From contig JAGVRJ010000003.1 of NCBI GenBank assembly GCA_019059635.1, positions 2,418,001 through 2,482,000 of the forward strand: DNA of 64,000 bases. Direction: 5' to 3'. Below are positions 23,906 through 35,427 of the stretch, piece by piece; the first letter of the stretch is position 1; the number at the start of each line of letters is the position of its first letter. The notes under the pieces were generated by a model. The model did not search any database, was not told where the DNA came from, and saw only the letters and a program-made list of their open reading frames with translations. The position numbers and the translations under genes are program-made. The stretch is from Proales similis. Lineage: Eukaryota > Rotifera > Eurotatoria > Ploima > Proalidae.

Positions 23906-24628
23906 ATGTCCGAATACAAACTTGGCTGCTGCGGATCTAGCATTCGCTTCCTCCTCATCTGCGTCAACACCATCTTTTTCCTGCTCGGCCTGATTGTGTT
24001 TATCCTGGCCGCAGTTCTGAAATGGAGCTCTGTGCTCAACCAGTTCCAGAGCATACCGGAGATCGACAAGGTGATGAGCGTCGGCACCATCGAAGGTGTC
24101 ACCACGTTCCTGCTCGTCTTGGGCGGTTTCATAATTGTGATCAGCTTGGCCGGTCTGATCGGCGCCAAATGCTACAGCAAGCTCTTCCTCGTCGTCTACA
24201 CCGGCGTCATAGTGGTGCTGTTCCTGGCGCACGGCATTTCGCTGCTTGTCGTCCTGTTCAGCTCGTCGTCCATCGAACAAGAGCTGAGAAAAGGCTTGAA
24301 CGAGACCATCACGGCCATTAAAGTAGACAGTCGTAACTCGACCGATTTTGACATCAAATGCAACATAAGCCAGTCGCTGTCCAAAATTTTCAGCTGCTGC
24401 GGATACGACAACCCGAGCAACCTTCCAGTCGAGCTTCAAAGCCAGTGCTGCTCAGTGGAGATTAAGAGCGACACGCCTGGCTGCGGCGACAAGATCGTTG
24501 ACATGATCAAGAGCAACTCGGTCGGCTTCATCATAATCCCGAGCGTTGTGGTGCTCCTCATTGAATTGATTGCTCTCCTCTTGGTGCCGTTCTTGATCGG
24601 ACGCATTCGCAGGGACGGCGGTCAATAG
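23906..24628 (+). CDS. Tetraspanin (240 aa, intronless)
   Basis: Four-helix membrane scaffold of tetraspanin microdomains. TM1 is at residues about 13-38, TM2 about 64-86, TM3 about 92-117 and TM4 about 205-232. The large extracellular loop has the CCG signature (FSCCGYDN), a second CC pair (QSQCCS) and a final GCGDKI, giving the expected disulfide pattern, plus N-glycosylation sites (LNET, RNST). It ends in LVPFLIGRIRRDGG. The first exon is the whole CDS. It is close to the tetraspanin at 34075, with the same length and the same VPFLIGRI end, so the two are probably local paralogues. AATAAA lies about 150 bp downstream. Confidence 0.92.
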   Translation: MSEYKLGCCGSSIRFLLICVNTIFFLLGLIVFILAAVLKWSSVLNQFQSIPEIDKVMSVGTIEGVTTFLLVLGGFIIVISLAGLIGAKCYSKLFLVVYTGVIVVLFLAHGISLLVVLFSSSSIEQELRKGLNETITAIKVDSRNSTDFDIKCNISQSLSKIFSCCGYDNPSNLPVELQSQCCSVEIKSDTPGCGDKIVDMIKSNSVGFIIIPSVVVLLIELIALLLVPFLIGRIRRDGGQ

Positions 24629-25259
24629 GCCTTCTAGTTGCTGCACTCAAATGGACGAGAAGCTTTTGCCCCAGCCTAATTTTAATCTTTTTTTTTCCAC
24701 GAACTTGAAATACTTTTTTAGTCAAAAAACAAGTGTTCGACAAACAAGAAGAGAAAACGTCGATGTTTGCGTCTAATAAACAACTTGATTTAAAAGACTA
24801 GACCGCTTCACAGTGCGTGCGAGGTCCCCTCACTTTTCCCTCTTTTCAACACCGATTCGCGCGACATCGATTCAACACGGCCTGTTCAATTTTGTTTCAT
24901 TTGTTCGATCTTTACATTCGTTCGGCCCGTTCGTTCACGCATTTCTAAACGAGCATTCATCCTTTTGCTCTCTCAATGCATTCTTGTTTTCTCTTTTTTT
25001 GTGGAAAATAGCTCGCGCATTGACATTTAAATTCGAATTTAATCTAACAAAAGCAATTTGGTTAGGACTGCGGCAAGCGAACAAACAGAGCACATAGGCA
25101 ACAAGCGGACAGAGCACGAGAAAGAAAGCAGCGAGTCGCGAATAGTCTCAAAGTCAATATAAGCAAACAGCACCGCGTCAACCGATCGCTTTGTCAGATT
25201 CATTGAACAGTTCAGTGGATCCAAGGGCCGCGCGCAGGCGACTTTCAATGCGAGACTAA

Positions 25260-28200
25260 ATGTCTACAGAGTGGTTTGATTCGACCGACCACCACAGAGC
25301 ACCGAGCAGCAGCAGCAATAGCAGCACCAACGCCAGTAGACACAAAAGCAACGAGCAGAATTCAGCATCCAACTCAAATAATCTGATCATCAATCTGAAT
25401 AAATTAAGCGCCATCGATCCGCATAATATCGACAATATTTGCGGCCCAATACGCAATTCGTATAACTTGAATGCTGAAGCTAACAAGACGCAACTCACGG
25501 ACCCAAGTGCGCCAAGTTCAAACAAAGGTTTGACACAATTGCAATTCAGCATATCAGCTCTCTCTCTCTGTCTCGGTCTCTTCTGGCTGTTGCTTGCGAG
25601 CTCTTTAGGCTGACTTGAAATTCAGGTTTATTTTCGTTCGCTTTCGTCGGCGGCTGCAAGCGTCCTTGAAACCTGATCGAAAGCCAACCCATTCGACCCT
25701 TTCAATGATGCTTGCCAGTCGCCGAGTCTACCTTCGCTCTTTAGGCATATTATGCGCGTTCGAATGTGTCTGTATGTGAGCCAAGTGTGCGCGTGTTTAA
25801 ATTGTTTAATTCATAAAAACAAAAAATAATTGCATAAGCGTTAAGTGAGCGAACGAGCGGGCACAAAGAAGCAGAAATAGAAGGAGCAACAAAGAGAGAG
25901 AGAGAGAGAGGTGGTGCTAGTGAGCGTCAAAATTTCGCTCATTTGTTTGTTTATGAAAGGAGTAGCGATCGATCAAGAAGAAGCAGAAGCCGATAAACGA
26001 GCCAGAGCTGAGCAGCAGCGTTTAGATGAGGAGCAGGTGCCAATCTATAAGCTCAGAGCTCAAGTCAACTCGGACAACGATTGCTGCGATTGGATCAAGT
26101 CGCCAGTTCAGTTCGATGAAGAAGAATTAAGCGGCTTAACAAGCGAACAAATTCAACTCACACTCGACTATTTTCGTACGTAATTTGCCCTTTATTGACC
26201 ATTTAGCGATTGATCGCTCATTTTGCGTGTGTGGCATTGCATTCAGTGCTAAGCGGTCAACGGGTTAGCCAAATGACCAAGACCTATCATGACATAGAGG
26301 CGGTAACGAGGCTTTTGGACGAGGTAAGCTCATCGGCCACCGGTGCACTTTGTTGCCCAGAAGGTCTAATGACGAACACATGAGCAGAAAGAGCGAGATC
26401 TGGAGCTCGCGGCCACAATCGGCAAGCAGCTGCTAGAGAAAGACCAGCAGCTAGAGAACAAGATCGAGTACCTTGAGCTTGAGCTCGAACGCACCGGCGA
26501 GATGGTGCAGCAGCTCAGGCACGAGATTATGATGAAAGACGATCTACTCAAATGCTTTCTGGAGAGCGAAAGCGATCTCGCGTCGGACGCTGCTGCCGCC
26601 GCCGATCAGCGCAAAGATCCCGTAGGAACGTAAGTGTCCCGATCGCCTCCTTCTCTTGTTGTTTGGACTGTTCAATTTGCTTTTGGACGCAAGCAGCTTG
26701 AGTCTGAAGGCACTCGACGAGTACAAGCAAAAAGTCCGCCTGCTCGAGGACGAGAATGAAATGCTTCGTCTGAGGGCCGATCAAATGGAGCATGAAACTC
26801 GACTGCTCGAAGGCAAAGAGGCGCGGCTCGTTCAAAACTGCTTTCAAGAATTGGAGACCTCACGCAACGAGCTGAGCAGCACAAAGAGCGAGCTAAAGGA
26901 AAAGACCAAAGAATGCATAGGCCAACAGCAGGAAATACAGACTCTGTTCAGCCAAGTAGGTCCTTTTGTCACTTGCCACTCAGACGAGCCGGACTGAATT
27001 GGCCCCTCGAAAAGATAATCGAACTGCAAACCCGTGTGAAGTGCCTGTCAGAGCAAAACAACGAATTAGAAAATGCGTACCAGTCCTCGACTGAAGAGCT
27101 CATCGACGAGGTAGCAGCGCGCCATAAAATTCTAAACACGTTTCTAACCGCTTGACGTTTCGAAGGTCAACTCTTTAAAAGAGCGCTACAACGAATGCTT
27201 GTCTGCGCTGAGCAAGACTCAGGAGGAGCTGGCCATTCTCAAGCAAAAGAATCCCACACGACTCGAATCAATATCGACATCGACTTCCATCTCATGCAAT
27301 GTAAACCAGCTCTGCTGCGACGTGGACGAAGACGGCGACTTTGAGGTGCAGCAGGTCGAGCGAACGACGCCCGCGCGTATGAGGACAGTGCCCCGAGGCA
27401 AGTCGCTCGCCTCTGAACTTTTCATGAGTCTGGCCAAGGACTATCGAGACACCAATTTGTGAGCACTTTTCTCCACTCTTCTCCTTTCGTTTCGTACCCA
27501 AATTGACCCGAATTGGCGTTCAAGAACACAGCAGACATTCAACTCTTCTCAGATGGTGAAAAAAATGAAGATTAAGCTGAGTCAACAGCTGCCCGGCTCG
27601 AATGTTGACAGCTGTGTTTCAGACTCGGAAATGGAAAGCTTCATGCTCGGGTAGGGCTCGCCGCCCTTATTTGACGACTGTTCAGGCTTTTTTTCAGCCA
27701 AAATTGAATATTAGGTCAAATCACGTGGAAAATGGCAGCGTTCAGCATCGACTGGGTGCCAACATGTTTTGTGCCACTCCGGACAGCCTCTTTTCGACGG
27801 GCAGCGCCTCTTTCTGGTCGAGCAATACGTTGAGTCGATCGTTCACACTGCCGGACAAGCTGCAAATAGTGAAGCCGATCGAAGGCTCACAGACTCTGCA
27901 GCACTGGCAGCATTTGGCTCGGCCCAATTTGGCTTGTCTTCTCGAGACCAGGCCGGGCATTGCGATCAAACACAATTTAGACGAGATTGAGGAACAGGAC
28001 GAGGAGATTATCAAATTGACTGGCGTCAACTTCGATCAAGACGACGGAATCAATTTGGACGACACGTCGAGTCAATCGGGCGACGAGCTAGACAGCGCTT
28101 TCGAACGCTCGACGAACTATGCCGGGCCGGGCAGTGGCGGCGTGCTTCGCTTTCAAGACTACGATCACCGAGTCCTGTCTCCGTCTAAACTAGAGCTGCT

Positions 28201-28939
28201 CAGCGAGCTGCTCGAACGCGAGGAGAAACTGCAAAGCGTTCGTCTGGACGCAGATCGTCCCAGCGCATTCTCCTCCATTTTCTCGTCCGCCTTTAAGGCA
28301 ACTTCTAAATCGTCTAAGCCTCGACACGCATACGACGATCCGGACACCCCGCCCAGTTCGCCAATAAATCTGCCGGGACAGAGCAACATTCTCAGCGACA
28401 TATTCGAGTCGGCCAAGCTCAAATGCAAGGAAGTTATATTCGATCCAGTAGCCAGCTACTTTTCAGCCGGCGGCAAAGACGCACCCACACCACCAGGCAC
28501 TCCGCTGAACGAGCCTGCCGACGATCGCCTTGTTCAACGGCAATGCTCCCAGGACTCGAGCGGAGTTGGCGGCTTTGTAGAACAAATCATAAACAAACTT
28601 AATGTGTTCTCATTCAGAAGCGCTCGAGACACAAACGTAGAGAGTTTAGAACTTGGCGAGCTCCACTCTTCGACAATTGCGTTTGGAGGAGCATTGACGT
28701 CAAGTGAGAAATGCCAAAGAGAAGAGCCCACAGCAGAAGTTGTGTGCAGCACGCCGCCGCCGTCTCCGTGTCGCCTGAGTCCGACCGAACCGTTCGAGGA
28801 GATTAGCGTGGAGGAGATGCGAAAGAGCGCTTTTCTGCGCCTCTCTTCGCTCAACCCTTACTTCAACCAGTCGGTGGACCTTGCCTCTCTATTGGGCTCG
28901 TTGTCGCAGTTAAAACGAAAGCAGCGTTTGGACGTGTAA
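25260..28939 (+). CDS. TRAK: Milton/TRAK kinesin adaptor (HAP1_N family)
   Basis: Adaptor that links kinesin-1 and dynein to mitochondria through Miro. Exon 1 (25260-25527, Ser/Asn-rich) joins in phase 1 to an exon beginning at 25960 after a pyrimidine-rich tract (432-bp intron). Then follows the conserved coiled-coil block: [33 protein letters not shown], then long heptads to about 27250. The TRAK/Milton C-terminal signature [20 protein letters not shown], followed by [13 protein letters not shown], sits near 27840-27930. A final Ser/Pro-rich exon ends at 28939. Several introns are about 60-80 bp. Identity is firm from two separate conserved regions. A second start at 25953, giving a shorter N terminus, cannot be excluded. 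Confidence 0.9.
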
Positions 28940-30084
28940 ATACGCCTCGGCAATTATTCTTTTTCTCCGTCTTATTCATTCATTTCGTATTTCCGTTTGG
29001 CCAGCGATTATTGGAAATTTTTTCAATCTTTTAGTTTGTTTCAGAAATATTCACTTTGAATCGCGCAATGAGCTCGATCTGACCATTTCTCCTCGTCTCG
29101 ATAAGTGAAGCGCCGTTCGCTTCCGTTTAACTCACTTTTCATGCTTTTGTCTTTTGCAAAACAAGCAAACAAACCAACCAACTGATTGTTTTCACGCAGC
29201 TTGATCGCCGCCCCTCTCAGTGCCTCTGCTGTGTGCGTTCGTTCATGCGTGCAAGCGCCCGGCACGAGGCCCAGTCAGCCCGAAATCATTCTCAACCCGA
29301 CTCTTCTCATATTTCCTTAGTCTTCTCTCTTGCTCTTTGCTGCCAGACCATTTGTTCGAATGTTGATCTAATTTGCGTTTTAAGACTGACCGCACGGTTA
29401 AACAAACACACTCCCACCATCAGACTTGAGCGTCACAAATTCATCTATCGAACGCTTCCAGCGGCTTGCAAAACCAACAAAATCGATTCAAACAGTTTCT
29501 TACAAATAAAAAAAATCTCGACCCGTACTGTAAACGAGTTCTGACTGGCCCGAGGAAGAGAAGGGAGGGCGTCTACAGCGGGCGATTTAGAGAGAAAGAG
29601 GATGCGTGCAGAGACATCAGCTAATATGAATGTCAAATAGAATGCCAAGAGATCTTGGCCTGAAATGGCGGCCAGTTTCACGCCACGCATATCCGATTTG
29701 GAGCGAGGAAGCGCATTAAGTTTGGCGAGCAAAAGGAAACAAGAGAAGACTCGTTCAATCGAGTAGAGCGCTCTGCGTGCGCGGCTCAGCTCAGTCGGCT
29801 TGTTATGTTGAGTCGGTTTAATTTGACCGGCGAGCGCTAAGAACTAGGACTCGTTTCGTTGAATAACACCACAAGACGATGCACGACGACGGATTAAGTT
29901 ATTAGACTCAATACTTACGTGCGCTTGTGTGCGTGTGTGCTTTGTATTTAGGTACAACGAGGTTAGCCCGGCCAGCCTGATTAGAAGAGGAAGAGAGTAG
30001 AGAGAGAGAAAAGAGTTGAGCGCAGGAGACCACCAAAGAAAAGAATCGACTTGATCTCTGTTCGGACCGAAATTTGCTTCGAAG
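28940..30084. other. Intergenic region
   Basis: Contains the TRAK 3' UTR and the promoter region of the CD63-like tetraspanin. A GA-rich run lies near 29985-30015. No gene was found. Confidence 0.45.
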
Positions 30085-30973
30085 ATGATGATGCGAGGAA
30101 AGCGGCAAAAGCTCAAACTGAACAGTGGCATGAAATGTGTCAAATTTCTCATATTCTTGTTCAACTTTGCGTTTTTGGTATGTAATGCCTGCAAGCCTCG
30201 TGTCTGACGTGCTTATTAATGACGACTGGCCAGATAATCGGCATTAAGCTCATTCTGGTCGGCTCAGTTCTAAACGTGCAGTTCCGCGACTACTTGGACT
30301 TTCAGGGAAGCACTTCGATCGGCACTGCGGCCATATTCATCATCACTCTGGGCACGGCGATTTCACTTGTCTCCTTTTTCGGCTGCACAGGCTCGATCAG
30401 AGAGAGCCGCTGCATGATAATGACTGTAAGTTGCTCAACCTGCCTGACCAGTACGGCTTTAATCACTTGGCACGCGCAGTTTGCCACATTTCTGGTGCTG
30501 ACATTTTTCGTCGAGATATTTGTGGTCCTGATCGGCTTTTCGCTGCGCGATCAAATGTACGGCATTCTCAAGCACGAAATGATCAGCTCGATAAACTCGA
30601 CCGAGCCTGGAATAATGAAGAGCTGGAATCTTATTCAACAAGAGGTAACCTCGAATCAGCATTCACAGAATAGCATCCGCTCTATTTGTCGACGCCAAAG
30701 TTCAAATGCTGCGGATTCATGGCGCCACAAGACTGGCTGAAAAGAGGCGCGTTCTATCCGGACAGCTGCTGCCCATACAACCTTGGCTGTCCTTCGGAGC
30801 TCAATCCGACCTACCAGACCGGCTGCTACTTTCTGCTCAGCCAGTGGATGTCAGAAAACTTGAGCATCATCGGCGCCTTGGCTCTTGTCTCTGCCCTAGT
30901 TCAAATATTTGGCACCACGTTCGCCTGCCTGCTGGCCCGCAGCATCAAACGTGGCTACGAGTTCGTCTACTAG
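30085..30973 (+). CDS. CD63-like tetraspanin
   Basis: Four exons: 30085-30177, 30234-30425, 30480-30644 and 30701-30973, all phase 0. The product has four TM helices, a basic N terminus (MRGKRQKLKLNSGMKCVKF) and a large loop with FKCCG, DSCC, LGC and TGC cysteines (six in all). The tail SIKRGYEFVY resembles the CD63 C terminus, whose GYEVM is a YxxPhi signal for AP-complex sorting to late endosomes and lysosomes. Here YEFV fits the same pattern, one residue from the end. This differs clearly from the two intronless-type tetraspanins nearby. Placement in the CD63 group is inferred from the loop cysteines and tail. Confidence 0.88.
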
Positions 30974-31663
30974 CTCAAGCCGTTTCTTTCGAATATTGCA
31001 CATAGACATCTGGCCGTCAGCCTCTTTGTTGTTGTCAAGTTGTTTGAACGTGTTTCTATTTGCAGCCATTTATTCGCTCATTTATTCGCTTGAATGCTCG
31101 AGTCGAGCTCAATCGTTTGGCTTTAATGACAATAAAAAAAAGAGCGTTGTCAAATGACGTCGAAACCAAAAAATGCGCTCAGGAAAAAAATAAACAATCG
31201 AATTCGGCAACTCGCAATAAAAGAGGCAAAGACGAAGAAATAGGGAATTTGAATCGATTGGATTGCGTGCAAATCGATGGGCGACCAAGCTGCCACATCA
31301 GACTGGGGGGTTCTTTAGTCAAACGCTCTCTGAACCTGTAGACACATTTACACTCTTAATTTCAAATATTTAATTAGCCGAGTCAGCTAGTCTTTTGGAG
31401 AGCAGCAAACAAGTAGTCGAGTGCTTGTTTTCGTTACGGCTTTATTTAAATTAAAACCGCTTTTCTCTCTCTCTCACGCTCTCAATCGAGTATGAACTCA
31501 AAATTACATAATTTGTGTGACGAACGAGAGTGGCGACTGCGACGGTGCCACCCAAAACGTGTATTAATTTGAGGCGTTGCCATGCTCACTAATATTTGAC
31601 GCCCCTCCAACTATCGAGAACTTACAAATATTCTCACTCAACTCAACACACTTGGTCGGTAAA
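30974..31663. other. Intergenic region
   Basis: AATAAA-type signals occur near 31130 and 31185. The rest is AT-rich with no supported gene. Confidence 0.4.
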
Positions 31664-32392
31664 ATGCAGAATGCGTCGAAACCGTTGATTGCATTTAAGA
31701 AGCCTGACCCGCCAGAACAGTTGCTAGAGCAGGCGAGAGACCCCATCTCACGCCGAGTCACACATGTCGACCATCTTCACACCAACAAAGAGAAGCGGCT
31801 GTTGTTCAACAAGATCGAAGACTTTGACGACTACTTTCCGTACGGAGCTCCAGGCAAGTGTGAACCTGCCATATTTCGCTCTCATTTCAGACTCGACTCG
31901 TGATTTGTTTTAGGCGGCGGGGCTCCGCTCAAAAGTGCCGACAACACAGTTGTTGCTCGCTTGCCGAACATAAATCGAAACCTGTGGGAGCGGTACGCTT
32001 CTGGCAGCAGCAGCACCTCGTCGAACAATCCCAACACCAAGCGAGAAGAGATCAACAAGCTAATTGACACGTATGCGCAGCGCCGGGCGACTGGCAGCGA
32101 CTTGGGCGGTTCGCAAGACGCCTCTACCCGCCGCGTTCGATTCAATCTCGATCCTGTTCGACGACCGCACATTCGACCCGAAAACTACTGGAACGATTGG
32201 TTCGGCAAACCGGGCGCCGGTGCACCCAACTATCAAAAGTACGGAATGAGCTCGGTTGTGGACGAACGACAGCTGGGCGAAGGACGCCACAGTCCGTACG
32301 ATCCGTATGTTCCGAGCTTTGCCGACTCTTCGTCCAGCCGACGTCGAATGCGAAGCGACCATCAAAACTTTTACGAAATGCCTGATAACTAA
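31664..32392 (+). CDS. Unrecognised basic protein with two GxPGxGAP motifs
   Basis: Two exons: the first runs from 31664 to about 31853, and the second starts at 31914. They join in phase 1 only if the intron uses a GC donor (CCAG|GCAAGT), after which the reading is DYFPYGAPGGGAPLK. A second related motif, DWFGKPGAGAPN, lies in the C-terminal half. The protein is about 220 residues, basic, without signal peptide or membrane helix. It has a short helical segment (REEINKLIDTYAQRR) and a Ser/Arg-rich tail. I do not recognise the family. The repeated W/Y-F-x-G-x-PG-x-GAP element may be a peptide ligand for a partner protein. Confidence 0.6.
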
Positions 32393-32727
32393 TGAGAACT
32401 TTAAATAAACTGGGAATAGACAAATGAGAAGAGCAGTCCGTCCGCTCGTTCTCAGATTTATTTCAATTTTAACCAAAATGCTGATGATGTGCGCGCTTGC
32501 CTCATTTAGACCTGAAGAGTCCGATTCGAAATTTTGAATTTTATGAATCAAATAATAGAAACAGTGAATAATATTAAGAAGAATAATTAGAAGAAATCTG
32601 TTTAGGAGCGAGCAAGTGAAAAAAAAGGCAAAGAGGAAAATGAGTAAAGAAAAGCCGGAAACAGACAGAAGCAGAGAGAGAGGGAGAGAGAAAGAGAAAA
32701 GGAGGGAAAAGAAGAAGGACGCGGCCC

Positions 32728-33414
32728 TCACAGGCCGAGTGACTTTCTCACCGATTTGCGGGCAATGTCGTTGAATTTACTGCGCTCTTCTCTGTACATT
32801 TTGGCAGCGTCAACATTGGCTGGACTCTCGTCATTCGGCTCGGCTAGCATCGACACAACTGAGATTAAAATTTTTTCAATCGACTGCACTGGCGACCATC
32901 GTTCAGAGCTCGACTCGTAGCCAGTCGGATCCTCGCCGGGCGGATGAAGAATCGAAATGCACACACGGCCGTCCGGATAGACTTGAAATAGAAATTATTT
33001 GCCCGAGCGCGCGCGCGGCAATTTCAGTTTCAAGCCGGATTACCGTTCGGATGGAATATCTCGCTGACAAAACGCATCGACGGCGGACTAAGAGGATAGT
33101 CGCTCGGAAACGACAAGTTGGCCACGAATATTCCGTCCTCGAAAGGAGTTCCCTCAGGTCCGCTGTTGAAAGGGAAAAACTTTAAGCTGTAGACGACAGG
33201 CGGAGCCGAGCGCGCGCGCATTTACGTGATAAGTGCTTCCCACTCGAAAAAGTTGTCCTCGTTCACGGGCCCGGCAAATATGCCCTCTGGCGGACTCTGA
33301 GTGAGCTCTGTGTTCGGTTGCAATGTGAAATGAGTTTGGAAAATGAATGTTGCTGCGAGTGAGTTGATTACGCTTGTACTCGGCCATCAGGCGTCTCAGA
33401 GCAGAACCGGCCAT
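32728..33414 (-). CDS. UBE2G2: Ubiquitin-conjugating enzyme E2 G2 (UBC7 family)
   Basis: ER-associated degradation E2. Four exons encode about 165 residues, the normal length: MAGSALRRLMAEYK (start 33414), then the SPPEGIFAGPVNEDNFFEWEAL block, YPLSPPSMRFVSEIFHPN, and the last exon. The catalytic Cys is in PDGRVCISILH. The acidic insert unique to this subfamily follows (GEDPTGYESSSERWSP). The protein ends in KSLGL, as in human UBE2G2. In the known family it builds Lys48 chains with gp78 or similar RING ligases at the ER membrane. Introns are 60-90 bp. The gene looks complete. Confidence 0.95.
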
Positions 33415-34074
33415 TCTAGTCGATATCTATGAACGCTGTCTAATCAAACGATTAATTGTCTATTCGCATATGAAAACGTGGACACAATTTAGGGATAAGT
33501 GCGTATTTGTTCCAAAGTTGACTTTGCTATAACAAAACAAAAATGAATATAAACGCCATTGAGACTTGCTCAACGTGCAAATGTTTCTTCTCGTTTGCTC
33601 TGTTTCGTGCGATCTCTTTTTCAGCTGATTTTATTGTTTTGTTTAATTATAAACTCAGGAGAAATTCAATCGCATATGTTTGCTATTTGAAAGAAGCTCA
33701 AACAGACCAGTTGGACGCGGAGGCACAGACATTGAGAAAGGACTGGAAGCACATTGTTCGTTACGCAGGTCGACCGCCTTCTTGAAATTGGGGCAAGTTG
33801 TAGATGCTTCATTGAAGTATTTGCCGATAAGATCGAGGCACTAGGACACTTGAGTTGGCCATTGTCAGCTGCCTCGAGCATTGACTCAAAATAATTTCAT
33901 AATCGAATTGACTCATGAGAGGCAGAGAAGATGACGCTGCTCATGATAAAATTGGCCAGCATACTGTGTAGATAACGATTATCTCAGCCGTATATACAGG
34001 CTTTCACTTGCTTCGAGACGAACACATTCGAGACGAATTGCTTCACTTCAACAGCGAACAAACAAAACAAGAAA
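33415..34074. promoter_or_regulatory. Divergent promoter region with paired GATA sites and a TATA-like element
   Basis: Lies between the minus-strand UBE2G2 gene and the plus-strand tetraspanin. An inverted pair AGATAA/TTATCT separated by 3 bp (33970-33984) sits just upstream of a TATA-like tatataca (33991-33998), 77 bp before the tetraspanin ATG. Other GATAA or TTATC motifs occur nearby (about 33825 and 33945). GATA-factor control is an inference from motif spacing. Confidence 0.45.
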
Positions 34075-34863
34075 ATGAGCAGCCGCACAGGTTTTTGTGG
34101 TTCTTTGGTGCGATTTCTGCTATTCATGGTCAATTTTGTGCTATTCACAATTGGCCTGGCCGTGTTCACAATCGCAGCCGTTCTAAAATGGAGTCCGTCG
34201 TCATTCATAAAGAAACTAATCGACAACGGCGAGATCCACTCGATCGTGGACATATCGGCTCTCAACACGTTGACCATCGTGCTGATGTCAGTCGGAGCCT
34301 TGATAATCTTCATCAGTCTGATGGGCCTGATGGGCACCTGTTGCCTCAATCGATTCTTTTTGGTCATTTTCGAGATCGTCATGGTGCTGCTATTTATAGT
34401 GCACGTGGTCTCGCTTCTGGTTGTCGCCTTTTCCTCTTCAACAATCGAGAACGAATTCCGCAAGTCTCTTAACCAGACCGTAGAGAATTTGAACTCGCCC
34501 GACACGGACCCGATTGTGGTGACCGCCGACTGCAAGGCGCTCAAGCTCTTGTCCGAGATTATCGGCTGCTGCGGAGCTACTGGACCACACGATTTCACGC
34601 TCAACACCACATTTGCGCAAGAATGCTGCTTCGGCAACGCCACCGACGGATGCGGCGACAAAACCGTGGCGTTCGTTCGCGACAACGGAAGCGCCATAAT
34701 TCTGGTGCCCAACAGCACACTTCTCTTGTTTGAGCTCATACTCATCTTGATCGTGCCGTTTTTGATCGGACGCATATCGCGAGCGCGATCGCGCAGGATG
34801 GACGAAGAACGACTAGTCTATGTGACTCCGACAAACTACTACACGGTCGAGAGACAAAAATAA
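34075..34863 (+). CDS. Tetraspanin (262 aa, intronless)
   Basis: Single-exon tetraspanin with four TM helices. Loop signatures are IGCCG, QECC and DGCGDKT, and there are sequons NQT and NTT/NAT. The end of TM4 reads LIVPFLIGRIS, nearly the same as in the 23906 gene. The first helices are also alike (LVRFLLFMVNFVLFTIGLAVF against IRFLLICVNTIFFLLGLIVF). It has a longer cytosolic tail (RRMDEERLVYVTPTNYYTVERQK) with tyrosines in possible sorting contexts (YVTP, YYTV). It is probably a paralogue of the 23906 gene by local duplication, after which TRAK and other genes came to lie between them. Confidence 0.92.
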   Translation: MSSRTGFCGSLVRFLLFMVNFVLFTIGLAVFTIAAVLKWSPSSFIKKLIDNGEIHSIVDISALNTLTIVLMSVGALIIFISLMGLMGTCCLNRFFLVIFEIVMVLLFIVHVVSLLVVAFSSSTIENEFRKSLNQTVENLNSPDTDPIVVTADCKALKLLSEIIGCCGATGPHDFTLNTTFAQECCFGNATDGCGDKTVAFVRDNGSAIILVPNSTLLLFELILILIVPFLIGRISRARSRRMDEERLVYVTPTNYYTVERQK

Positions 34864-35096
34864 TTCAAGTCTACTCCTCGCTCGGTCGATTGGCCGGTCA
34901 GAAGATGCATTTTTAACAGACAAATCAGCATTCGTGTGTGACTTTTGCTGTCATTTTGAATTGCAAATAAACAGATTTCAAATAAAATGAAGCCAAAACG
35001 AGTTTATCAGCGCAGAGAGATCATCAGTTTGATGGCTTGCTCGAGTTTATTTCGTATGAATAAAAACTAAAAGTGAATTTGGCATCTTAGGCAGCT

Positions 35097-35427
35097 TTAC
35101 TCCTGGAGTCCATATTTTTCGACAAGCTCGCCGACCTTCTTGATGTAGGCGGCCTCGGCATCGGCTTGGGACATGCCCTTGTTGGCGTTCCAGGCGTCCC
35201 ATTTAGCCTTGCCTTTCAGATCCAGCGAGAGCATGCCTGGTCTCGATGTGTTGTTGTCGCCGACGGTCGCCTGTTTGTACAGGCCATAGACGTCGAGAAG
35301 CTCCTGGTCGTCGGGCTTGTTGGTGAGCTTTTGAACTTTGGCGGCGGCGGCGTTGAACTCCTTAACCACATTTCTTGGTCAAATGAATGGAGCATGCGAT
35401 CCGGTTCAACCAGCTTACCTCAGACAT
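35097..35427 (-). CDS. Acyl-CoA-binding protein (ACBP/DBI)
   Basis: Cytosolic carrier of long-chain acyl-CoA. Exon 1 is only nine bases (35419-35427, ATG TCT GAG) and exon 2 is 35360-35097. The acceptor TTAAG|GAG keeps the frame and gives [15 protein letters not shown], which matches the usual MSxxEFexAAeeVxxL start. Ligand-contact blocks are all present: [28 protein letters not shown] and [10 protein letters not shown]. At 90 residues it has the family length. A micro-exon start of this size is easily missed by gene finders. Confidence 0.93.
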
